Below, in pieces: positions 23,368-30,683 of a stretch of 41,939 nt of DNA (the first letter of the stretch is position 1; each line of letters starts with the position of its first letter). The notes beneath the pieces were generated by a model. That model had not been told where the DNA came from and made no database searches. It was given only the letters and a program-made list of their open reading frames with translations. Position numbers and translations under genes: made by a program. The stretch is taken from assembly GCA_019075925.1 (NCBI GenBank), contig JAGXAC010000008.1, forward strand, positions 1 to 41,939, written 5' to 3'. Origin of the DNA: Hyphomicrobiales bacterium (GTDB lineage Bacteria > Pseudomonadota > Alphaproteobacteria > Rhizobiales > Xanthobacteraceae).

Positions 23368-24144
23368 ATGACCACGGCACCGATCTTCGACCTGACCGGC
23401 AAGGTGGCGCTCGTGACCGGCGCCTCCAGCGGGCTTGGCGTGCGTTTCGCCGAGGTTCTGGCCGAGAATGGCGCTGCGGTCGCGCTGGTAGCACGTCGCG
23501 CCGACCGTCTCGGCGCGCTCAAATCGCGGCTTGAGGCATTGGGCAAGCGCGCCGTGGCCATCGAGGCCGATGTTTGCGACCGAGCAGCGATGCGCCGCGC
23601 GTTCGAGGCCGCCGAACAAGCGTTCGGAACGGTGACGATCCTGGTCAATAACGCGGGCGTCGTGCAATCCGGCCGTGCTGTCGAGCTTGCCGAGGAAGAT
23701 TGGCGGCGCGTGCTCGCGACCAATCTCGATGCGGTATTTTTCTGGGCGCAGGAAGCGGCTCGTCGCCTGCTTGCGGCCGGCAAGGGTGGCGCCATCGTGA
23801 ATGTCGCCTCCATCCTCGGCATCACGCCGGACAACGGGGTGGTGGCCTACGCGGCGGCCAAGGCAGGCGTCATCCAGGTCACCAAGGCTTTGGCTATCGA
23901 ACTTGCCTTCAAGGGCATCCGCGTCAACGCCATAGCACCGGGCTGGATCGTCACCGAGATGAACCACGACTATCTCGCGAGCGAGCGCGGCGCTGCCATG
24001 AAGAAGAAAATCCCGATGGGCCGCTTTGGCGAAACCCGCGACCTCGACGGCCCGCTGTTGTTGCTTGCGTCCGATGCCGGAAGCTACATGACCGGCGCCA
24101 TAATCGTCGCCGACGGCGGCCAGGTGGTGGCATTGCGCATTTGA
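23368..24144 (+). CDS. Short-chain dehydrogenase/reductase (classical SDR)
   Basis: A 258-residue NAD(P)-dependent oxidoreductase. It shows the cofactor motif TGASSGLG (17-24), NNAG (94-97), and the catalytic Ser148, Tyr161 and Lys165 in VASILG and YAAAK, then VNAIAPGWIVTEM and the C-terminal SYMTGAIIVADGG. ARR after the second strand suggests a preference for NADPH. The ATG at 23368 is preferred because GGGGAGGG lies four bases upstream; a GTG at 23338 is in frame but has no such site. The 3' end overlaps the convergent metallo-hydrolase gene by 61 bases. Substrate unknown. Confidence 0.92.
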   Translation: MTTAPIFDLTGKVALVTGASSGLGVRFAEVLAENGAAVALVARRADRLGALKSRLEALGKRAVAIEADVCDRAAMRRAFEAAEQAFGTVTILVNNAGVVQSGRAVELAEEDWRRVLATNLDAVFFWAQEAARRLLAAGKGGAIVNVASILGITPDNGVVAYAAAKAGVIQVTKALAIELAFKGIRVNAIAPGWIVTEMNHDYLASERGAAMKKKIPMGRFGETRDLDGPLLLLASDAGSYMTGAIIVADGGQVVALRI

Positions 24145-24974
24145 GGGGATAAGGCCGCGAACACGGTGTGCCGCTGCCGGAGCCGCTCGGCGGAATTCGG
24201 ATCGTGGGTCGGCAAGTAGATGGTTGGACGTTGCGCACACAAGGCGCGGATATCCGCCAGCGTCCGGCGGGCCACATTTTCGTCGGGGCTGATGCCGTCG
24301 ATCGTGCCGGCCAGCATGGTCGAATCCAGGTAAGACGTGTCGCCGGCAAGCACGATCTGTGCGTCGCCGTCGCGGACAATGATCGACAAATGCTTTGGCG
24401 TATGCCCAGGCGTCGGGATCGCAATCACGTCGCCCGCGTCGGTGAGAAGAGCGCTGCGGGCGAACGGCCCGTAGGGCGCCGGCTGCCACGCGATCGGCTG
24501 CGGGTCGAACCATTGCGGCCATCGTTTCGGCAGGTAACCGAGCAGTGCGCCTTTGATGCCCGCGGTGCGCGCGATCTCGCCCCCGTCGGCAAGGATGCGG
24601 CTGTGCGGAAAGTGCGCGAGGCCGCCGTCATGATCGACGTGCAGGTGCGTCAACACCACGGTTCTGACGTCGCGCGGACCAATGCCCAACTTCTTCAACT
24701 GCGGACCGGCCTCTTGCTCAGGTTCGATATCGAAGCGTACCGCGAGTTGAAAATAGGGATGCCATCGCGGCAGCGATTTCAGATGGGCGGCCGCGCCGGT
24801 GTCGACCACGATCACGCCTTCGGGATGTTCAATCGCCCAGGCGAAGGTGGGGGACCAAACGGCCCATTGTTGCGATAGGACCGGTTGAAACTGCCGCCAC
24901 AAGCCGTGGCCGCGGCCGCTGATCTGCGCCTGCTTGACAAGGACGCGGCCGGTCTGGATGGCGTGGATGCGCAT
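24084..24974 (-). CDS. Metallo-beta-lactamase-fold hydrolase (lactonase-like)
   Basis: A 296-residue binuclear zinc hydrolase. The metal motif is His110-Leu-His112-Val-Asp114-His115 in VVLTHLHVDHDGG, with GHTPKHLS and AGDTSYLDS providing later ligands and a final His in YLPTHDP. The organisation is like N-acyl-homoserine lactonases and related lactonases, but the substrate is uncertain. AAAGGAGC lies seven bases before the ATG at 24974. It is downstream of the DUF4260 gene by 26 bases, probably one transcript controlled by the divergent LysR regulator. The last 20 codons run antisense to the SDR 3' end. Confidence 0.88.
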   Translation of the reverse strand: MRIHAIQTGRVLVKQAQISGRGHGLWRQFQPVLSQQWAVWSPTFAWAIEHPEGVIVVDTGAAAHLKSLPRWHPYFQLAVRFDIEPEQEAGPQLKKLGIGPRDVRTVVLTHLHVDHDGGLAHFPHSRILADGGEIARTAGIKGALLGYLPKRWPQWFDPQPIAWQPAPYGPFARSALLTDAGDVIAIPTPGHTPKHLSIIVRDGDAQIVLAGDTSYLDSTMLAGTIDGISPDENVARRTLADIRALCAQRPTIYLPTHDPNSAERLRQRHTVFAALSPQMRNATTWPPSATIMAPVM

Positions 24975-25000
24975 GGCATTGCTCCTTTGGATCGATTGGT

Positions 25001-25438
25001 TCAGTGACGTCCGATAGAGCCGAGATGGGTGTCGCCGAACCGCGTCGGATATTTCAGGCCGTAGCCAAATGCGCGGTCGATGCCGATATGGGCGATCCAG
25101 ATCAGTCCGGCGGCGGCAATCATGGGCAGGCTGCCGAAAAATCCCGCGACAGTCAGCGAAAGCGCAAGCGCGGCTGAATGAGCAATGTTGTAGGCCAATG
25201 CCCCGATGCGCGGTCCGGCGAAATAGGCGAGCATCGACAAATCCGGCGCCAGGAACAGAAGCGCAAAGGCCGGCCGTGAAAAGCCACACCAGCCGTAGAT
25301 CGCCGTTGCGGCGCCGAACGCGGCGAAAGCTTCGAGCTGCAATGCCCGGCGCACGCCGCCGTAGACAAATCTCTGCTCCGCGCCGGGTGCTGGCAGCAGC
25401 TTTAGCGGTCGTTTAACCGACTGGGTCGGCGTATGCAT
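25001..25438 (-). CDS. DUF4260 family membrane protein
   Basis: A 145-residue protein with about three or four hydrophobic segments. The blocks LFLAPDLSMLAYFAGPRIGALAYNIAHS and WIAHIGIDRAFGYGLKYPTRFGDTHLG are the DUF4260 signature as I know it. The His and Asp residues in IAHIGIDR and GDTHLG are conserved but no activity is known. The start is the ATG at 25438. It is divergent from the LysR gene and leads into the metallo-hydrolase gene, so the three form a regulator plus two-gene unit. Confidence 0.85.
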   Translation of the reverse strand: MHTPTQSVKRPLKLLPAPGAEQRFVYGGVRRALQLEAFAAFGAATAIYGWCGFSRPAFALLFLAPDLSMLAYFAGPRIGALAYNIAHSAALALSLTVAGFFGSLPMIAAAGLIWIAHIGIDRAFGYGLKYPTRFGDTHLGSIGRH

Positions 25439-25494
25439 GGCCGGGGCTCCCGCGGCAACGGCCCATTAATAGTGCCGGCCTGCTATCAACGAAA

Positions 25495-25532
25495 TTGCAT
25501 ATTATCTTTGAACGGCTATACAAATACGTATG
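25495..25532 (+). promoter_or_regulatory. Promoter of the LysR gene giving an apparently leaderless transcript
   Basis: TTGCAT (25495-25500), 16 bases, TATACA (25517-25522), then seven bases to the A of the ATG at 25530. With this spacing transcription would start at or next to the start codon. No ribosome-binding site is present. ATAC-N6-GTAT (25518-25531) is an inverted repeat that overlaps the -10 and the ATG and could be an autoregulatory LysR site. Confidence 0.55.
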
Positions 25533-26429
25533 GTCAAGCGGTCCCCCCATTGGGACGAATTGCGAACCTTCGTCGAAGTTACGCGCGATGGCAGCCTCTC
25601 CGGCGCTGCGCGCCGTCTTGGGCTCACCCAGCCGACGGTCGGACGCCATATGGATGCGCTCGAGCACGCTCTTGGGGTAACGCTGTTCACGCGCTCGCCG
25701 CGCGGACTAACGCCAACCCCGGCTGCGGTGGCGCTTAAGCCGCACGTCGAAGCCATGGCGGCCGCGGCTACCGCGCTAGCGCGAACGGCGTCAGGGGAGG
25801 CGGCGGCCGAGCGCGGCACGGTGCGGGTCACCGCAAGTGAAGTGATCGGCTGTGAGGTGCTGCCGCCCATGCTTGCCGAATTTCGCGCGATGCATCCGGC
25901 TATTGCGATTGAGCTGGCGCTTACCAATCGCAACGAGGATTTGGCCCGACGCGAGGCGGACATCGCCGTGCGGATGGTGCGGCCTACGCAAAGCGGATTG
26001 ACCGCGCGCTGTATCGGCGCCTCGCGCATCAGGCTCTATGCGCATCGCGATTATCTCACTCGCTTCGGCGAGCCGCGTTCGCTCGCCGAGCTGTCGGGCC
26101 ATTGCCTGATCGGCTTCGATCGCGACAGCCGAACGTTTCGCGCTGCCGGCAAAATCGGCCGGCGCCTGAACCCCGAGGATTTCGGCTTCCGCAGCGACCA
26201 TGATGTCGCCCAGCTCGCGGCCTTGCGCGCCGGCGTCGGCATCGGCGGCTGTCAGGAAAATATTGCGCGGCGGACTCCGGAATTGGTTGCCGTGCTGCCG
26301 AACGCGCTCAGTTACGCGCTGGAAGTCTGGCTGGTCATGCACCAGAACCTGAAGACGACGCGGCGCGTGCGGCTGTTGTTCGACCACCTTGCCGCGGGCC
26401 TGCGCGATTACGTGAAGGGGCGGTTGTAA
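25530..26429 (+). CDS. LysR family transcriptional regulator
   Basis: A 299-residue DNA-binding regulator. The winged helix-turn-helix is at about 9-67 (WDELRTFVEVTRDGSLSGAARRLGLTQPTVGRHMDALE), and the rest is the LysR substrate-binding domain beginning at GTVRVTASEVIG. The start must be this ATG or close to it, since a later start would delete the first helix. It is transcribed away from the DUF4260 and metallo-hydrolase genes, the normal layout for a LysR target. The effector is unknown. It ends ten bases from the convergent YedE-type gene. Confidence 0.94.
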   Translation: MVKRSPHWDELRTFVEVTRDGSLSGAARRLGLTQPTVGRHMDALEHALGVTLFTRSPRGLTPTPAAVALKPHVEAMAAAATALARTASGEAAAERGTVRVTASEVIGCEVLPPMLAEFRAMHPAIAIELALTNRNEDLARREADIAVRMVRPTQSGLTARCIGASRIRLYAHRDYLTRFGEPRSLAELSGHCLIGFDRDSRTFRAAGKIGRRLNPEDFGFRSDHDVAQLAALRAGVGIGGCQENIARRTPELVAVLPNALSYALEVWLVMHQNLKTTRRVRLLFDHLAAGLRDYVKGRL

Positions 26430-26439
26430 ACGCCGCCGA

Positions 26440-26901
26440 TTAGCCGTCCGCCACTTTCGCTTGCGTCAGCGAAGGTGTCGAAGCGCGGGCGTACCAAACG
26501 TCGTGCGCCAGCGTGCCAACCGCCATGGCAATGAGAAAAACAATCACGCCCGGAGACAGCGATGCTAGATTCTCCAGGGCTGGGCCGGGACACAATCCGA
26601 CCAGTCCCCAGCCGATGCCGAACAGGATCGAGCCGCCGACGAGAGAGCGGTCGATTGCGGTCTGCGTTGGCCATTCATTTGCCGCCGCGAACACCGGCGT
26701 GCGCCGCCGTGCCAGCGCATAACCGACCGTGGTCACCGCGAGTGCCGCCGCCATCACCACGGCCAGGCTCGGGTCCCAGTTGCCGCTTGGAATGGCGAGG
26801 ACGTCGAGAAAGCCCAAGATCTTGTCAGGCCGGATCATACCGGAGATGAACAGACCCCAGCCGAACACGAAGCCGCAAACCAGGCTACCGAGTGCGCGCA
26901 T
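26440..26901 (-). CDS. YeeE/YedE-type sulfur transport half-protein (DUF6691-like)
   Basis: A 153-residue inner-membrane protein with about four hydrophobic segments. The opening RALGSLVCGFVFGWGLFISGM and the later SILFGIGWGLVGLCPGPAL are the two repeated family motifs, the second carrying a Cys thought to relay thiosulfate or other sulfur species. It forms a pair with the gene immediately upstream (two bases between stop and start), as in PmpA/PmpB. The start at 26901 is chosen because it directly follows the previous stop. Substrate is inferred from the family only. Confidence 0.87.
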   Translation of the reverse strand: MRALGSLVCGFVFGWGLFISGMIRPDKILGFLDVLAIPSGNWDPSLAVVMAAALAVTTVGYALARRRTPVFAAANEWPTQTAIDRSLVGGSILFGIGWGLVGLCPGPALENLASLSPGVIVFLIAMAVGTLAHDVWYARASTPSLTQAKVADG

Positions 26902-26903
26902 GA

Positions 26904-27329
26904 TCAGCCTCCGATTACGTGTCGGGTTAAGGCAACGACAACGATTGCCGCAGCCATGAAGACCGCGGTCGCCGTGATAGATCGCGGCGACAGCCGCGCG
27001 ATGCCGCAAATCCCATGGCCGGACGTGCAGCCATTGCCGAGCCTGGTGCCGAAGCCGACGAGCAGGCCGGCGACCGCAACAGTAACCAGGCTCGCCGGCA
27101 TGTGCGGGATCGGGATGGTGTAGCCTAGAAGCGCGGCGGACAAAGGCGCGATGATCATCCCGGCGACGAACGTTGCGCGCCAGCCGCGATCGCTCGAGGT
27201 CGGATCGATCAGTCCGGCAAACACGCCGGTGACGCCGGCAATGCGGCCGTTGAGGAGCATCAAAAGAACGGCGGATAGTCCGATCAAGGCGCCGCCGATT
27301 GCGGCCGAGACCGGTGCGAAATTGGTCAT
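26904..27329 (-). CDS. YeeE/YedE-type sulfur transport half-protein
   Basis: A 141-residue inner-membrane protein, partner of the gene at 26440-26901. Signature blocks are FAPVSAAIGGALIGLSAVLLMLLNGRIAGVTG at the N-terminus and GFGTRLGNGCTSGHGICG, with two Cys, in the second half. GAGGAG lies just before the ATG at 27329; the open frame upstream of this does not resemble the family. These pairs are related to the thiosulfate transporter TsuA. No persulfide dioxygenase or BigR-type regulator, which often accompany them, is visible here. Confidence 0.87.
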   Translation of the reverse strand: MTNFAPVSAAIGGALIGLSAVLLMLLNGRIAGVTGVFAGLIDPTSSDRGWRATFVAGMIIAPLSAALLGYTIPIPHMPASLVTVAVAGLLVGFGTRLGNGCTSGHGICGIARLSPRSITATAVFMAAAIVVVALTRHVIGG

Positions 27330-27546
27330 GAACTCCTCGCGGCTTGCATAACAGGGAAACGATGTTGCCAGGAAAGAATAGGTGGCCGCGATCGTTGCCG
27401 CAACAAAACGCGGCCGACGCAACTCCGTAAAGAACCGCAGACGCGCCAGCGCTGTTTTGTCGAAGCGTTTGTGCTGCAGCACAAGCCCTAGTCAGAAGAT
27501 TATTCCGAGCCTAAGAATATCGGCGGGTTGGAGCGGGCGTTCCTTC

Positions 27547-28727
27547 ATGTCCAATGACGACAAGAATACGCAGACGACGGCGCATCACGCCATGCTCGCA
27601 CGCATACGCGCTTTGATTCCCGACATTCGCGACAGCGCCGCTGCGGCCGAGGAAGCGCGAACGATTCCGCGCGACATCGTTGACGCGCTGCTCGCCGCCG
27701 GCATTACCCGCATTCTTGTTCCGCAGCGTTTCGGCGGTTACGGGCTCGATTTCGACACCTGGTTCGAAGTTGTGCGCGAAATCGGCAAGGCCGATGCATC
27801 GCATGCCTGGTGCGCGAGCCTGATGATTCATCATCCGCATTATGTCAGCCAGTTTTCGGCGGCTGCGCAGGAGGCAGTCTGGGTCGACGGGCTCGACGCA
27901 TCAATCGCGGCATCGATCCAGCCGTCCGGCCGCGTCGCTCCGGTCGACGGCGGATACCGGGTGTCCGGCCAGTTTCCCTTCGCCAGCGGCATCAATCACA
28001 GCCGCTGGCTCATCGTCGGAGCGTTGCTCGAAATGAATGGCCGTCCGGAAGCGATGTTCTTTCTGATCGAGCCGGGGAAGTACAAGGTCCTCGACACTTG
28101 GTTTACCGTGGCCATGCGGGCGACCGGAAGCAACACGGCGGTGTGCGAAGACGTCTTCGTGCCTGAAGCGTTCATGCTACGGCTTTCGGATCTGCGCGAG
28201 GGCAAGGCTCCCGGCGGGGCGTTGCACGCACATCCGATCTACCGGGCGCCATTTATCTCTTACGCGCTGCTTACCTTCGTGACGCCGATGCTGGGGGCGG
28301 GGCAGGGCGCTTACGAGATGTTTCGCGACTGGACGAAACCCGCAAAGCTATCCGTCGCGGCGCCGTGGCGGAAATGACCAGCGTCCAGGTCCAACTCAGC
28401 CGCACCGCCGCCGACATCGACGCCGCCGAGTTGCTGCTGCGGCGGGCGGTCAAGGTCGCGCAAGCGCCGGTGCCGCCTTCTTTGGAAGTGCGTGCGCGTT
28501 CGATGCGGGATTGCTCGCGTGCGGTCGAATTATGCATTGGCGCCATCGATACGCTCATTGCCATGAGCGGCACCGCCGGGTTTGCCACGACGCATCCGAT
28601 TCAGCGCGCCTGGCGCGATATTCATTTTGCGGCTATGCATGTCGCGCTTAATCCCGAGCAGAATTTTTCTCATTTCGGTCGGATCGAATTTGGTCTGCCA
28701 CGCGATCCGCATCTTCCGTTCTTTTAA
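27547..28727 (+). pseudogene. Acyl-CoA-dehydrogenase-fold flavin monooxygenase, broken by a frameshift
   Basis: Two frames together read as one protein of about 393 residues, like the acyl-CoA-dehydrogenase-fold oxygenase group (HsaA/HpaH-type or DszC-like). Frame one runs from the ATG at 27547 (ALIPDIRDSAAAAEEARTIP, VPQRFGGYGLDFDTW, GGYRVSGQFPFASGINHSRW) to a stop at 28375. The C-terminal half continues in another frame from about 28335 (TRKAIRRGAVAEMTSVQVQL through RAWRDIHFAAMHVALNPEQN). The switch occurs around 28333-28335, where a single missing base would restore the frame. RAWRDIHFAAMH is the family's conserved C-terminal helix, so the downstream part is well preserved. Either a recent inactivation or a sequencing error. 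Confidence 0.85.
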
Positions 28728-28748
28728 GGCAGAAAGGGAAACGACGCG

Positions 28749-29378
28749 ATGAAGCTGTACGATTGTACCACCGCCCCAAGCCCGCGCCGCGTTCGCATCT
28801 TCCTCGCCGAGAAGGGAATCGTCGTGCCAACCGTACAGGTGGACCTGCGCAACAACGAACAGCTTACGCCGGCGTTTCGCGCCATTAATCCGGACGCCAC
28901 CGTACCGTCGCTGGAGCTTGATGACGGGACGCGCATCAACGACGCGATCGGCATTTGTATTTATTTCGAAGCGATCAAGCCGCAGCCGCCGCTGATGGGA
29001 GAAACCCCGCAAGAGAAGGCGCTGATCGTGTCATGGCAACGCGAAGCGGAGCGCAACGGCTTCTATGCAGTGATGGAAGCGTTCCGTAACTGGGCGCGCG
29101 GCCTGAAGGGACGTGCGCTGCCCGGTCCTTACGATTACGAGCAGATCCCGGCGCTTGCCGAACGCGGCCGCCTGCGTATCGGCCATTTCTTCGAGCAGAT
29201 GAATGCACGGCTGGCGCAAAGCGAATATGTCGCCGGTCCGCGGTTTTCCATCGCCGATATTACGACGCTGGTGACGATCGATTTCGCCGCATCCGCGAAG
29301 GCGTCGATGCCCGAAACCAGCACGCATTTGCGGCGCTGGCATGCGCAGGTTTCGGCGCGGCCGAGCGCCAAAGCTTAA
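28749..29378 (+). CDS. Glutathione S-transferase family protein
   Basis: A 209-residue cytosolic protein with an N-terminal thioredoxin-like domain (KLYDCTTAPSPRRVRIFLAEKG, then INPDATVPSLELDDGTRINDAIGICIYFE) and a helical C-terminal domain ending in the conserved N-capping block YVAGPRFSIADITTLVTIDF. It is distinct from the YfcG-like protein at 3907-4593; the likely catalytic residue near position 11 is Ser. It lies 21 bases after the frameshifted flavoprotein gene and nine bases before the adenylate cyclase gene, so the three may share a transcript. Substrate unknown. Confidence 0.9.
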   Translation: MKLYDCTTAPSPRRVRIFLAEKGIVVPTVQVDLRNNEQLTPAFRAINPDATVPSLELDDGTRINDAIGICIYFEAIKPQPPLMGETPQEKALIVSWQREAERNGFYAVMEAFRNWARGLKGRALPGPYDYEQIPALAERGRLRIGHFFEQMNARLAQSEYVAGPRFSIADITTLVTIDFAASAKASMPETSTHLRRWHAQVSARPSAKA

Positions 29379-29387
29379 CTCTGCGCC

Positions 29388-30548
29388 ATGAAGGACATTC
29401 GAACCGTCGTCGATTGGCTCGCGGGCGGGGCGGTGTCCGGCCCGAATTCCGAGGATGTGCTGGCGCAACTCTGCGAGCGTATGGTCGAATGCGGCGTTCC
29501 GTTGTGGCGTGTAGCGGTGTTCGTCACGACGCTGCATCCGGACGTCATGGGCCGCCGGTTCCTGTGGCAGGCCGACTCGGGCGTGACAACATCGAATGCG
29601 CTGTTTGCCATCCTGGAAACCGACGATTATCGGCAGAGTCCGTTTACGACCGTCTATGCGACCCGTGCGCCGCTCCGACGGCGTTTGGCTGATAGTAATT
29701 GTCCGCTCGACTTCGCGGTTCTCAAGGACCTGAAGGCCGAAGGCGCGACGGACTATGCGGCGTTCCCGCTGACATTCACTGACGGTTCGATTCACGTGTC
29801 GACCTGGTCGACGCGACAGCCGGGCGGGTTCACGCCGAAGCAGTTTGCCGACCTCGAAGCGGTCATCCTGCCGCTGGCCCGAGTTGCCGAAATTCGCGCG
29901 TTGCGGCGCACCGCCGGCAATCTGATCGACACCTATGTCGGTCATCAGACCGGCGAGCGCATCATGGCAGGCAAAATCCGCCGCGGTTATGTTGAAGCCA
30001 TCCGCGCAGCGATCTGGCTTTCGGACATGCGCGGTTTCACCGCCTTGTCCGAACGTGCGCCGCCGCAGACCGTCATCGACGTGCTCAACCGCTACTTCGG
30101 CTGCCAGGTGCCGCCGATCCTCGAACATGGCGGTGAGGTAATGAAATTCATGGGCGACGGATTGCTGGCGATCTTCCCGATTGCGAACGATGCCGACGCC
30201 GACGAAGTCTGCCGCAAGACGCTTGCTTGCGCGCGGGATTTCCGCAAGCGGATCGCGGAATTGCCTGCGCCCGGCGAGGGCGAGACCGCGATCCGCTTTG
30301 GGCTCGCGCTGCACATCGGTGAAGTGATGTATGGCAACATCGGTGGCGGCAATCGCCTTGATTTTACGTGTATCGGACCGGCAGTGAATCTGGCTGCCCG
30401 GCTGGAAAAGGTTGCGTCCAAGCTTGGCGAAACCGTCGTCGCCTCCGCCGATTTCGCCCGCCGGCGGCCGGACGATTTCCGTCGTCTCGGCGAGCATGCG
30501 GTGGCGGGATTTGCCGCACCGCAAACTGTATTCGGCCTGGTCAATTAG
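29388..30548 (+). CDS. Class III adenylate cyclase with N-terminal sensor-like domain
   Basis: A 386-residue protein making cAMP from ATP. The catalytic domain (about 205-386) is complete: metal ligands Asp213 (LSDMRGFT) and Asp257 (MGDGLLAIF), adenine-selecting Lys253 and Asp325 (RLDFTCIG), and transition-state Asn334 and Arg338 (AVNLAARLEK). The first 175 residues lack membrane segments and form a soluble domain of a type often seen before alphaproteobacterial cyclases (ERMVECGVPLWRVAVFVTTLHPDVMGRRFLW); its ligand is unknown. The linker about 178-195 contains YVGHQTGERIMAG. The ATG follows the glutathione transferase gene closely. Confidence 0.92.
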   Translation: MKDIRTVVDWLAGGAVSGPNSEDVLAQLCERMVECGVPLWRVAVFVTTLHPDVMGRRFLWQADSGVTTSNALFAILETDDYRQSPFTTVYATRAPLRRRLADSNCPLDFAVLKDLKAEGATDYAAFPLTFTDGSIHVSTWSTRQPGGFTPKQFADLEAVILPLARVAEIRALRRTAGNLIDTYVGHQTGERIMAGKIRRGYVEAIRAAIWLSDMRGFTALSERAPPQTVIDVLNRYFGCQVPPILEHGGEVMKFMGDGLLAIFPIANDADADEVCRKTLACARDFRKRIAELPAPGEGETAIRFGLALHIGEVMYGNIGGGNRLDFTCIGPAVNLAARLEKVASKLGETVVASADFARRRPDDFRRLGEHAVAGFAAPQTVFGLVN

Positions 30549-30683
30549 CCTCGGCGCGGCCAAGCGCACATTGTTCGGCATCTTGCATATCCCTACATAC
30601 GGTGCATGCCAGGCCAATCCGCCGGCCCTCTGGCATTGTCGAATCCGTGGGGGCAGACTGGCCGCCGAGGAGACTCAAGGTCG

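Noticed and set aside
27330-27482. 51-codon N-terminal extension of the YeeE/YedE gene at 26904-27329
   Set aside because: The extension does not resemble the family, whereas the ATG at 27329 has a GAGGAG site just upstream and gives the usual N-terminus.
29031-30617. 528-codon minus-strand open frame
   Set aside because: Lies fully opposite the glutathione transferase and adenylate cyclase genes, whose catalytic motifs are intact; no domain is recognisable in it.
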